Source: Pseudomonas zanjanensis
GTDB lineage: Bacteria; Pseudomonadota; Gammaproteobacteria; Pseudomonadales; Pseudomonadaceae
Reading direction: 5' to 3'
Assembly (NCBI RefSeq): GCF_014268745.2
Contig: NZ_JABWRB020000001.1
Coordinates: 3,534,001-3,598,000 of the forward strand
Length of the DNA: 64,000 nt
Positions 56,685 to 64,000 of the stretch are shown here, in pieces. The notes below the pieces were generated by a model. It had not been told where the DNA came from. It did no database searches and saw only the letters and a list, made by a program, of their open reading frames with translations. Made by a program: the position numbers and the translations under genes. Each line of letters opens with the position of its first letter. Position 1 is the first letter of the stretch.

Positions 56685-57539
56685 TTACTTGCCGGTCCAC
56701 TCCTTCACGCGGTCCGGGTGCTTGGCGACCCAATCCTTGGCAGCAGCGTCCGGCTTGGCGCCTTCCTGGATCGCCAGCATGACCTCGCCGATCTCGTCCT
56801 TCGAAGCCCACTGGAACTTCTTCAGGAATTCCGCCACTTCTGGCGCCTTGGTCCCCAGCTCCTTGCTGCCGATGCTGTTTACAGTCTCAGCCGCGCCGTA
56901 GACGCCTTTCGGGTCTTCCAGGAAACGCAGTTTCCACTTGGCGAACATCCAGTGCGGCACCCAACCGGTAACGGCGATGGATTCGTTTTTCTTCTCGGCA
57001 CGGGTCAGCTCGGCGATCATGCCGGCGCCGGAACTGGCCTTGAGTTGATAACCGGTCAGGTCGTAATCCTTGATCGCCTGCTCGGTCTTGATCATCACGC
57101 CTGAACCGGCGTCGATGCCGACGATGCGCTTCTTGAACGAGTCGTCGGTCTTGAGATCCTCGAGCGACTTGGCCTTGACGTACTCCGGCACGATCAGGCC
57201 GATCTTGGCATCCTTGAAGTTGGGGCCGTAATCGACCACGTTGTCCTTGTTCTTGGTCCAATAGTCGCCGTGAGTCACCGGCAGCCAGGCCGAGAGCATC
57301 GCGTCGAGTTTGCCGGTGGCCACGCCTTGCCACATGATCCCGGTCGCGACCGCTTGCAGCTTCACGTCATAACCGAGTTTCTGCTTGATCACTTCGGCGG
57401 CCACGTGGGTGGTCGCGACGCTGTCGGACCAGCCGTCAACGTAACCGATGCTCAGGGTTTTGGTTTCGGCGCTGGCCAAGGTGGAACTGATGGCCAGTAC
57501 CAGTGCGGCACCTGCGCCCAAGAGTCGTCGCATCTTCAT
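56685..57539 (-). CDS. Glycine-betaine/choline-type ABC substrate-binding protein
   Basis: 284 aa with a signal peptide (MKMRRLLGAGAALVLAISST through ASA). The OpuAC fold shows IGYVDGWSDSVATTHVAAEV, VATGIMWQGVATGKLDAMLS and AWLPVTHGDYW, where Trp residues that cage quaternary amines are expected. No permease or ATPase gene is adjacent, so it is an orphan component that would share a Cbc-type transporter encoded elsewhere. Ligand (betaine, choline or carnitine) not decided. Confidence 0.93.
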   Translation of the reverse strand: MKMRRLLGAGAALVLAISSTLASAETKTLSIGYVDGWSDSVATTHVAAEVIKQKLGYDVKLQAVATGIMWQGVATGKLDAMLSAWLPVTHGDYWTKNKDNVVDYGPNFKDAKIGLIVPEYVKAKSLEDLKTDDSFKKRIVGIDAGSGVMIKTEQAIKDYDLTGYQLKASSGAGMIAELTRAEKKNESIAVTGWVPHWMFAKWKLRFLEDPKGVYGAAETVNSIGSKELGTKAPEVAEFLKKFQWASKDEIGEVMLAIQEGAKPDAAAKDWVAKHPDRVKEWTGK

Positions 57540-57961
57540 CGTTACTTCCCCGAAAGTGCTGCGCCCGACGGATGCCGGGCGGCGTCAACGTATAGTTATG
57601 ATGCTCAGCGCCCCCATCACGCTCGCCCTCAAACCGGTCTGAACGCCAGTGGAGTACTGACAGGATCGATCATCAACCTGTGCCGCTCCGGAACCTGCTC
57701 TGCCTGCGACGTCGAAGCAACGAGAAACGACATCAGAACGCCAGCTAATGATTTCGCGCAATTGGCGCCCCTCCCAGTGAGGTTTGCAGACGAAATACAG
57801 TAAATACCAGATAACTAGCCGCCACTGCGCGTGACCGTGTATCGTCCCGCTACTATCGCGCCCCGTCCGTGCCTGTTTTGTGCCTGTCATGGCACTTGGC
57901 TCCGCTTCGGTGGTCATAGGCTGCGAACCTCATTCGGCACCTTCCTCTAAGGGATCTAGTC
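57540..57961. other. 422-bp divergent intergenic region
   Basis: Holds the upstream regions of the binding-protein gene (minus) and of the hydrolase gene (plus). A hairpin CGCCCG / CGGGCG at 57562-57581 would lie in the leader of the binding-protein mRNA. Several short open frames here show no family resemblance and were not called. Confidence 0.5.
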
Positions 57962-59260
57962 ATGCTCCGTTCCTTGCGCTTCGCTGCCCTCCTCGGCGGC
58001 CTTATCCTGAGTGCGTCCGCGCTGGCGGCAGATATTGACGCCGCCAGCTATGGCTACCCCTTGACCAACCCGTTCGAGGCGACCATCGCCACCACGCCGC
58101 CGGACCTGCGTCCGGAGCTGCCACTGATCGAAGACATTAATCAGGCGGACCACAGCCTGACCCTGCGCCCGGAACGCGAGTTCATCCTGCCGGACAACTT
58201 CTGGCCGGTAAAAAGCCTCACCTACCGCATGGCCACCCAGGACAAGCCCGCGCCGCTGATTTTCCTGATCGCCGGCACCGGTGCCCGCTACGACAGCACC
58301 CTCAACGAGTACCTCAAGCGCCTCTACTACAAGGCCGGCTACCACGTGGTGCAGTTGTCCTCGCCCACCAGCTTCGACTTCATGAGTGCCGCTTCGCGCT
58401 TCGCCACGCCGGGCATCACGAAGGAAGACGCCGAAGACATGTACCGGGTGATGCAGGCGGTACGCGCCCAGAACCCGAAAGTCCCCGTCACCGAGTACTA
58501 CCTCACCGGCTACAGCCTCGGCGCCCTGGACGCGGCCTTCGTCGCCCACCTGGACGAAACCCGGCGCAGCTTCAATTTCAAGAAGGTGCTGCTGCTGAAC
58601 CCGCCGGTGAACCTCTACACCTCGATCACCAACCTGGACAAATTGGTCCAGACCGAGGTCAAGGGCATCAACAGCACCACGACTTTTTATGAACTGGTGT
58701 TGAACAAGCTGACCCGCTACTTCCAGCAAAAAGGCTACATCGACCTCAACGATGCGTTGCTGTATGACTTCCAGCAGTCCAAGCAACACCTGAGCAACGA
58801 GCAAATGGCGATGTTGATCGGCACCTCGTTCCGCTTTTCGGCGGCCGACATCGCCTTCACCTCGGACCTGATCAACCGCCGGGGCCTGATCATCCCACCC
58901 AAGTTCCCGATTACCGAAAGCACCAGCCTGACGCCATTTCTCAAGCGCGCGCTGCAATGCGATTTCGACTGCTACCTCACCGAGCAGGTGATCCCGATGT
59001 GGCGCGCGCGCACCGACGGCGGCAGCCTGCTGCAACTGGTCGACCAGGTCAGCCTGTACGCACTGAAGGATTATTTGCAGGCCAGCCCGAAGATTTCGGT
59101 CATGCACAACGCCGACGACGTCATTCTCGGCCCGGGCGACCTGGGCTTCCTGCGCAAGACCTTTGGCGATCGCCTGACGGTTTATCCACTGGGCGGCCAC
59201 TGCGGCAACCTTAATTACCGCGTCAACAGCGACGCCATGCTGGAGTTTTTCCGTGGCTAA
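57962..59260 (+). CDS. Exported alpha/beta-hydrolase-fold protein
   Basis: 432 aa with a signal peptide (LRFAALLGGLILSASALA). FLIAGTGARYDSTLNEYL is the oxyanion strand, YLTGYSLGALDAAFV gives a GxSxG elbow (GYSLG), and the late segment YPLGGHCGNLNYR supplies the probable catalytic His. VMHNADDVI carries the likely Asp. Overlaps the MlaA-like gene by 8 bp, so the two are co-made and possibly act together on envelope lipids; that is inference. Sometimes mislabelled as a Ser/Thr kinase in databases; no kinase motif is present. Confidence 0.85.
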   Translation: MLRSLRFAALLGGLILSASALAADIDAASYGYPLTNPFEATIATTPPDLRPELPLIEDINQADHSLTLRPEREFILPDNFWPVKSLTYRMATQDKPAPLIFLIAGTGARYDSTLNEYLKRLYYKAGYHVVQLSSPTSFDFMSAASRFATPGITKEDAEDMYRVMQAVRAQNPKVPVTEYYLTGYSLGALDAAFVAHLDETRRSFNFKKVLLLNPPVNLYTSITNLDKLVQTEVKGINSTTTFYELVLNKLTRYFQQKGYIDLNDALLYDFQQSKQHLSNEQMAMLIGTSFRFSAADIAFTSDLINRRGLIIPPKFPITESTSLTPFLKRALQCDFDCYLTEQVIPMWRARTDGGSLLQLVDQVSLYALKDYLQASPKISVMHNADDVILGPGDLGFLRKTFGDRLTVYPLGGHCGNLNYRVNSDAMLEFFRG

Positions 59261-60041
59261 ATATCTGCTGCTTATCGCTGCGTTAATCAGTGCGGGCATG
59301 GTCCAGGCCGACAACAGCAAGGCCGATGCACCTGTGGTGGTGGATTCGGACGGTTTCAAGGAACCGCTGACCAAGCTCAAGTTCAACCCGGGGCTGGACC
59401 AACGCGAGTTCGAGCGTTCGACCCTTAACGCATTGAACGTCTATGACCCGCTGGAATCCTGGAACCGTCGGGTCTATCACTTCAACTACCGCTTCGACCA
59501 ATGGGTCTTCCTGCCCGTGGTCGATGGTTATCGCTACATCACCCCCGGCTTCGTGCGCACCGGGGTCAGCAATTTCTTCAATAACCTGGGAGACGTGCCG
59601 AACCTGATGAACAGCCTGCTGCAATTCAAGGGCAAGCGTTCGATGGAAACCACGGCGCGCCTGTTGCTCAACACCACCGTCGGCATCGCCGGCCTGTGGG
59701 ACCCGGCCACCGCCATGGGCCTGCCGCGCCAGAGCGAAGATTTCGGTCAGACCTTGGGCTTCTACGGCGTGCCGGGCGGCGCGTATTTCGTGTTGCCGAT
59801 CTTCGGCCCCTCGAACCTGCGCGACACCTCGGGACTGTTGGTGGACTACACCGCTGAATCGGCAATCAACTTCCTGAACGTCTCGGAAGTCAGCTCCAAC
59901 CACCCGGAGCTCTTGCTCCTGCGCGGCGTGGACAAGCGCTACCAGACCAGTTTCCGCTACGGCCAACTGAACACGCCGTTCGAATATGAAAAGGTGCGCT
60001 ACGTGTACACCGAGTCGCGCAAATTGCAGATAGCCGAGTAA
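59253..60041 (+). CDS. MlaA/VacJ-family protein without lipobox
   Basis: 262 aa. VYDPLESWNRRVYHFNYRFD, GYRYITPGFVRTGVSNFFNN and LGDVPNLMNSLLQ are MlaA hallmarks, and SEDFGQTLGFYGVPGG is the ring/lid region. Normal MlaA is an outer-membrane lipoprotein, but this one starts MAKYLLLIAALISAGMVQAD with a type I cleavage site and contains no cysteine anywhere. It is therefore predicted to be soluble or peripherally bound in the periplasm. Overlaps the hydrolase gene. Confidence 0.9.
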   Translation: MAKYLLLIAALISAGMVQADNSKADAPVVVDSDGFKEPLTKLKFNPGLDQREFERSTLNALNVYDPLESWNRRVYHFNYRFDQWVFLPVVDGYRYITPGFVRTGVSNFFNNLGDVPNLMNSLLQFKGKRSMETTARLLLNTTVGIAGLWDPATAMGLPRQSEDFGQTLGFYGVPGGAYFVLPIFGPSNLRDTSGLLVDYTAESAINFLNVSEVSSNHPELLLLRGVDKRYQTSFRYGQLNTPFEYEKVRYVYTESRKLQIAE

Positions 60042-60065
60042 CCCAACGCCTGACGCAAATCCCAC

Positions 60066-60155
60066 TGTGGGAGCGGGCTTGCTCGCGAATGCGGTGTGTC
60101 AGATGACATGTTCGTCAACTGACACACCGCATTCGCGAGCAAGCCCGCTCCCACA
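60066..60155. repeat. REP pair, type GGGAGCGGGCTTGCTCGCGA, inward
   Basis: Inverted pair with AATGCGGTGTGTCA extensions, nearly the same as the pair at 56506, between the convergent MlaA-like and DUF808 ends. Confidence 0.95.
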
Positions 60156-60175
60156 GTTGTTTTGTGTTGCCAGGT

Positions 60176-61090
60176 TCAGCCTTTCAGCGCTTTCCAGACC
60201 TTGCCCACCACCAGCACACCCGCCAACACCACCGCCCCCGCCACGATCCCCGCCACCGCATTGAGCAACATCGGCACGATAAACCCGGCGCCACCGGCGC
60301 TGGCCGTCACGCCTTCGATCCAGTGATGCACCGCCGGCACGCCGTGGGTAAGAATGCCCCCGCCCACCAGGAACATCGCTGCGGTGCCGATCACCGACAA
60401 GCTTTTCATCATATAGGGCGCTGCGCGCAGGATGGCCCCGCCGATGCTTTTGGCGACCTGTCCTGGCTTCTGCGTCAACCAGAGCCCCAGGTCATCGAGC
60501 TTGACGATGCCCGCCACCAGGCCGTACACACCGACGGTCATCACAATCGCAATGCCCGACAGCACGATCACCTGCTGAGTCAGCGGCGCATCGGCGACGG
60601 TGCCGAGGGTGATGGCAATGATTTCCGCCGAAAGGATGAAGTCGGTGCGCACGGCACCCTTGATCTTGTCTTTTTCGAAGGCCACCAGATCGACCGCCGG
60701 ATCCGCCACCGCCTCGACCAGTTGCGCATGTTCAGCCTGGTCCTCGGCCTTGCTGTGAAGGAACTTGTGGGCCAGTTTCTCGAACCCTTCGAAACACAGG
60801 TAGGCGCCGCCCACCATCAACAACGGCGTCACCAGCCAAGGGACGAAGGCACTGATCGCCAGCGCCGATGGCACCAGGATCAATTTGTTGATGAACGATC
60901 CCTTGGCCACCGCCCACACCACCGGCAGCTCGCGCTCGGCGCGCACACCTGACACTTGCTGGGCGTTGAGCGCCAGGTCATCGCCGAGCACGCCGGCGGT
61001 TTTCTTGGCGGCCATCTTGGTCATCAGCGCAACATCGTCGAGTACGGTAGCGATATCGTCGATCAGTACCAGCAAACTGCTTCCAGCCAT
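60176..61090 (-). CDS. DUF808 (YedI-type) membrane protein
   Basis: 304 aa. Starts [20 protein letters not shown], the DUF808 signature, followed by [20 protein letters not shown] and several membrane helices in the C-terminal two thirds. GGAGCC lies ahead of the ATG. Function unknown. Confidence 0.93.
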   Translation of the reverse strand: MAGSSLLVLIDDIATVLDDVALMTKMAAKKTAGVLGDDLALNAQQVSGVRAERELPVVWAVAKGSFINKLILVPSALAISAFVPWLVTPLLMVGGAYLCFEGFEKLAHKFLHSKAEDQAEHAQLVEAVADPAVDLVAFEKDKIKGAVRTDFILSAEIIAITLGTVADAPLTQQVIVLSGIAIVMTVGVYGLVAGIVKLDDLGLWLTQKPGQVAKSIGGAILRAAPYMMKSLSVIGTAAMFLVGGGILTHGVPAVHHWIEGVTASAGGAGFIVPMLLNAVAGIVAGAVVLAGVLVVGKVWKALKG

Positions 61091-61174
61091 GGAGGGGCTC
61101 CTTGAACAATAATGCTGCGCAGCATACCGCGAGCCGCGGGGCCTTGGGGCCTGTACGGTTAATTCGAGTACTCA

Positions 61175-61288
61175 AATTCGAGTGCCAGTGCTTGCCAGGC
61201 AAGGCGCCATGACGAGTCGTAGCCCGCTACGGCGAGGAATGGTAACGCAGCTTGGCAAGCACTGGCGCCGAAGTTGAGTGCACGAATT
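61175..61288. repeat. Imperfect 114-bp inverted-repeat element (MITE-like)
   Basis: GCCAGTGCTTGCC (61184-61196) is mirrored perfectly by GGCAAGCACTGGC (61254-61266). The outer ends AATTCGAGTGC (61175) and GCACGAATT (61280-61288) extend the repeat with gaps. A second copy of AATTCGAGT lies just outside the left end at 61161-61169. No open frame inside. It differs from the REP families. Confidence 0.65.
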
Positions 61289-61381
61289 AGCCACACAGGC
61301 CACCAGGGGCATTCTTGAGCGCCGCGCGAGGCCGGTGCTACCATGCGCCACCGCCAGAACAGGCAAGGAACCCCTGGGTTT

Positions 61382-61987
61382 ATGAGCACAATCCGCGAGC
61401 GCAACAAAGAATTGATCCTGCGTGCCGCCAGCGAAGAATTTGCCGACAAGGGCTTCGCCGCGACCAAGACCAGCGACATCGCGGCCAAGGCTGGCCTGCC
61501 CAAGCCGAACGTCTACTACTACTTCAAATCCAAGGAGAACCTCTACCGCGAGGTGCTGGAAAGCATCATCGAGCCGATTCTCCAGGCTTCGACACCGTTC
61601 AATGCCGACGGCGTACCCGGTGAGGTGCTGAGCCACTACATCCGCTCCAAGATCCGCATCTCCCGCGAACTGCCCTTCGCCTCGAAAGTCTTCGCCAGCG
61701 AAATCATGCACGGCGCCCCGCACCTGAGCCCCGACCTGGTGGAGCAACTCAACGCCCAGGCCCGGCACAACATCGACTGCATCCAGACCTGGATCGACCG
61801 CGGCCAGATCGCCCCCATCGACCCCAACCACCTGATGTTCAGCATCTGGGCCGCCACCCAGACCTATGCCGATTTCGACTGGCAAATCAGCGCCGTGACC
61901 GGCAAGGCCAAGCTGGATGAAGCGGATTACGAAGCGGCGGCGCAGACGATTATTCGGTTGGTTTTGAAGGGGTGTGAGGTGGATTGA
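61382..61987 (+). CDS. TetR-family regulator (RutR-like C-terminal domain)
   Basis: 201 aa from the ATG at 61382. The N-terminal HTH (about 6-52) contains FADKGFAATKTSDIAAKAGL and PKPNVYYYFKSKENLY. The C-terminal half with ASEIMHGAPHLSPDLVEQL and WAATQTYADFDWQISAV is of the RutR/YcdC type, a group that senses pyrimidines or related purine metabolites. Because gcl and a GlcG-like gene follow, it may control glyoxylate or allantoin-linked metabolism; this is inference. Confidence 0.92.
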   Translation: MSTIRERNKELILRAASEEFADKGFAATKTSDIAAKAGLPKPNVYYYFKSKENLYREVLESIIEPILQASTPFNADGVPGEVLSHYIRSKIRISRELPFASKVFASEIMHGAPHLSPDLVEQLNAQARHNIDCIQTWIDRGQIAPIDPNHLMFSIWAATQTYADFDWQISAVTGKAKLDEADYEAAAQTIIRLVLKGCEVD

Positions 61988-62004
61988 AATACCGCAGCGC
62001 CCCC

Positions 62005-62094
62005 ATTCGCGAGCCCGCTCCCACAGCTTCGTGATGTACACATATTGTGTGCTCAATACGGGCCCCTGTGGGAGCGGGCTTGCTCGCGAAAGCG
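62005..62094. repeat. REP pair, outward, left arm with 4-bp central deletion
   Basis: The left arm reads ATTCGCGAGCCCGCTCCCAC instead of CGCGAGCAAGCCCGCTCCC, so CAAG is lost from the centre. The right arm (62067-62094) is intact. It borders the 3' end of the RAYT gene. Confidence 0.85.
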
Positions 62095-62110
62095 GCAACT
62101 CGATTTCAAG

Positions 62111-62570
62111 TCAAAGCCAAATGGCATCCCACAGCGGATAGTCGCCAAGCCGCTTCACCAAGCCCGCCCGCAATGGGTTGGCGACGACATAGCGAGCCAT
62201 AAATACCAAATCGTCCTCCTGCCGCAGTGCCCGGTCATGAAATCCTTTCTGCCAAAGGCTGCCAACCCTTCCTGCTGCCTCGTTAATCTCTTTGGCGCTG
62301 AGGGATTTCACCCGACACATCAACTGCCCTAAAGACCCTCGATGCAGTCGAATCAGCCAATGGACATGATCAGGCATGACGACAAAGGCCAGGGAGTCCG
62401 CAATACCTTGCTCCTGAACCTCCCTGAATTGATGGATGACGACCCTTCCCAAGCCATAGTTTTCAAAGACCGGTTCGCGCTCCAGCGTATTGGCGGTCAA
62501 TAAATAGATGCGATTCTCTTCTGCATAGCGACCGATACGCAGGCGCGTGTGAAGCTGAGCGTGCGGGCAT
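62111..62570 (-). pseudogene. REP-associated tyrosine transposase (RAYT), frameshifted near the start
   Basis: The main frame has the Y1/HUH transposase features: SLAFVVMPDHVHWLIRLHRG (HVH motif) and FMARYVVANPLRAGLV with the catalytic Tyr. The protein usually begins MP...SH-LR-GRY-E-NR-YLLT. Here ATG at 62570 reads MPARSASH, and then one extra base near 62545 is needed to continue with LRIGRYAEENRIYLLT in the main frame. The full span is 460 bp, one base more than 153 codons. A TTG at 62500 could start a shortened 129-residue protein. Flanked on both sides by outward REP pairs, the expected substrate. Confidence 0.82.
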
Positions 62571-62663
62571 TCCGTCGCCCCCCTTTCCTGATGAAGTTCT
62601 GAAAGACTAGCTTCGGGGATGCAACATCATGGTTGGTCTTTTTGCCGGATGTGTATGGTCGAT

Positions 62664-62765
62664 CGCTTTCGCGAGCAAGCCCGCTCCCACAAGGATTTGC
62701 GGTGTTCATACATGTTGTGTCGAGCACCGAAAACCTGTGGGAGCGGGCTTGCTCGCGAATGCGCC
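62664..62765. repeat. REP pair, type GGGAGCGGGCTTGCTCGCGA, outward
   Basis: CTTTCGCGAGCAAGCCCGCT first and its complement last, about 45 bp between arms. Borders the 5' side of the RAYT gene. Confidence 0.93.
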
Positions 62766-62783
62766 AGTCAACTCACCGCAAAA

Positions 62784-63224
62784 TCAAACAACCACCCCCA
62801 CATCCGCCCTCAACCGCAGCGCCTCCACAGCCCTCACCGCCACCTGCTCATCCACATCCGAAACATCCCCACTCACCCCAATCGCTCCTAGCACCTTCCC
62901 CTCCTGATCCCGGATCAACACCCCACCCGGGGCCGGTACGACGTTGCCTTGGCCCAATCCATTCAACGCGGCGAAGAACGCCGGGCGTTGTTGGGCGTCC
63001 TGGGCGAGCAGGCGCGAGCCTTTGCCCAGGGCGATGGCGCCCCAGGCCTTGCCGATGGCGATCTGCGGGCGAAGCAGGCTGGCGCCGTCTTCGCGCTGCA
63101 AGGCGACCAGGTGTCCGCCGCTGTCCAGGACCGCGACGGTCAAGGGTGCGGCGCTGATTTCACGTCCTGCGGCAAGCACTTGCCCGGCCAGGTTGATGGC
63201 GACTTTCAAGGTTAGAACGCTCAT
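62784..63224 (-). CDS. GlcG/HbpS-family (DUF336) protein
   Basis: 146 aa from the ATG at 63224 (MSVLTLKVAINLAGQVLAAG). The compact haem-degrading-HbpS/GlcG fold shows VAVLDSGGHLVALQREDGAS, IAIGKAWGAIALGKGSR and PAPGGVLIRDQEGKVLGAIG. In many proteobacteria such genes lie with glycolate or glyoxylate genes, as here with gcl. Cofactor and role are unclear. Divergent from gcl. Confidence 0.93.
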   Translation of the reverse strand: MSVLTLKVAINLAGQVLAAGREISAAPLTVAVLDSGGHLVALQREDGASLLRPQIAIGKAWGAIALGKGSRLLAQDAQQRPAFFAALNGLGQGNVVPAPGGVLIRDQEGKVLGAIGVSGDVSDVDEQVAVRAVEALRLRADVGVVV

Positions 63225-63492
63225 GGGTGCTGTCCTTCTTTTGTTATGGGAAAGCCTTGCGGGCTTCACTTTCAGCAAAACCGAACCTAACAAATAGAAC
63301 ACAACAACGATTATTTTTGTATACAATAATTTTCACAAACAACCCTTAACGACCAAAGGGCGCAGCAAAACCAGGCGTTCCGACGAATGAAACAGGTGCT
63401 TGAGGAAATGGATTGACCTGCATCGCTCGCCGTGAATACACTCTGCGCAAAGCCACTTGTATACAATTACAAAACGTAAGAGGCACAAAACT

Positions 63493-64000
63493 ATGAGCAA
63501 AATGAGAGCAATCGAAGCCGCCGTTCTGGTGATGCGCCGTGAAGGCGTGGACACCGCCTTCGGCATCCCGGGTGCTGCGATCAACCCGCTGTACTCCGCC
63601 CTGCAAAAGGTGGGTGGCATCGATCATGTCCTCGCTCGCCACGTTGAAGGCGCCTCGCATATGGCCGAGGGCTACACCCGGACCAAGGCCGGCAACATCG
63701 GCGTGTGCATCGGCACCTCGGGCCCGGCCGGCACCGACATGGTGACCGGGCTCTACAGCGCATCGGCCGACTCGATCCCGATTCTGTGCATCACCGGGCA
63801 AGCGCCCCGCGCCCGTATGCACAAGGAAGACTTCCAGGCTGTGGATATCACCAGCATCGTCAAACCCGTGACCAAGTGGGCGACCACCGTGCTGGAGCCC
63901 GGCCAGGTGCCGTATGCCTTCCAGAAGGCGTTCTTCGAGATGCGCTCCGGCCGTCCGGGCCCGGTGCTGATCGACCTGCCGTTCGACGTGCAGATGGCAG
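63493..64000 (+). CDS. gcl: Glyoxylate carboligase (tartronate-semialdehyde synthase), 5' part
   Basis: The first 169 codons are present and the gene runs off the window. N-terminal ThDP-binding domain: [54 protein letters not shown] and [20 protein letters not shown]. The absence of a catalytic Glu in this region (residue V in the [15 protein letters not shown] stretch is characteristic of Gcl) supports this over acetolactate synthase, but full proof lies outside. Condenses two glyoxylates to tartronate semialdehyde. Confidence 0.94.
   Translation, partial: MSKMRAIEAAVLVMRREGVDTAFGIPGAAINPLYSALQKVGGIDHVLARHVEGASHMAEGYTRTKAGNIGVCIGTSGPAGTDMVTGLYSASADSIPILCITGQAPRARMHKEDFQAVDITSIVKPVTKWATTVLEPGQVPYAFQKAFFEMRSGRPGPVLIDLPFDVQMA

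Overview
The window reads as chromosomal DNA of a fluorescent Pseudomonas (P. fluorescens group). The basis is the gltA / sdhCDAB-sucAB-lpdG-sucCD block, the fabA-fabB pair behind a hybrid sensor kinase, gpsA beside sixA, and a dense load of Pseudomonas-type REP palindromes around the consensus GGGAGCGGGCTTGCTCGCGA and its relatives. It is mostly GC-rich core genome. The first 6.7 kb is the exception: it is visibly more A/T-rich (28 G/C of 60 bases at 1201-1260) and has an accessory character.

Layout. 1-330: tail of an AraC regulator. 338-6577: an unfamiliar cluster made of an Lrp/AsnC regulator with a perfect 12-bp inverted-repeat operator in front of it, a YczE/YitT-type membrane protein, an AmmeMemoRadiSam-type radical SAM protein with a long extra C-terminal domain, a cystathionine-gamma-synthase-fold PLP enzyme, a fold-I aminotransferase behind an intrinsic terminator, and a LysE-type exporter. 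6789-7332: a tRNA operon Glu-Gly-Glu-Gly (a tandem duplication) with a clear promoter and terminator. 7.6-23.8 kb: housekeeping and regulatory genes (HBM-type chemoreceptor, MocR regulator, SDR, NADP oxidoreductase, pyrF, a two-component pair, an AI-2E/PerM family protein, two alpha/beta hydrolases, thioesterase, sixA, gpsA). 24.0-28.97 kb: a tightly packed TonB-dependent receptor / periplasmic binding protein / hybrid histidine kinase operon. 29.2-31 kb: fabA-fabB. 31-41 kb: DUF3859 protein, amidohydrolase, pirin, dienelactone hydrolase, htpG, a translationally coupled thioesterase pair, a small lipoprotein, a DUF599 protein and brnQ. 41-54.1 kb: the TCA-cycle block, with gltA and sdhC fired from divergent sigma70 promoters. 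54.4-57.5 kb: actP with its DUF485 partner and a glycine-betaine-type binding protein. 58-60 kb: a periplasmic alpha/beta hydrolase overlapping a MlaA-like protein that has no lipobox. 60-64 kb: DUF808 protein, TetR regulator, a frameshifted RAYT (REP-associated transposase), a GlcG/HbpS protein and the start of gcl, which runs off the window.

How the parts fit. The sdh-suc genes with gltA make up most of the oxidative TCA cycle. fabA/fabB set unsaturated fatty-acid synthesis. The first cluster looks like a small amino-acid-derived pathway with its own regulator and exporter; its product cannot be named from sequence. REP pairs of three sequence types sit almost only in 3' intergenic gaps. 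The two pairs flanking the RAYT share the outward arm order, unlike most of the others. No CRISPR array, prophage, integrase or classical insertion sequence was seen.
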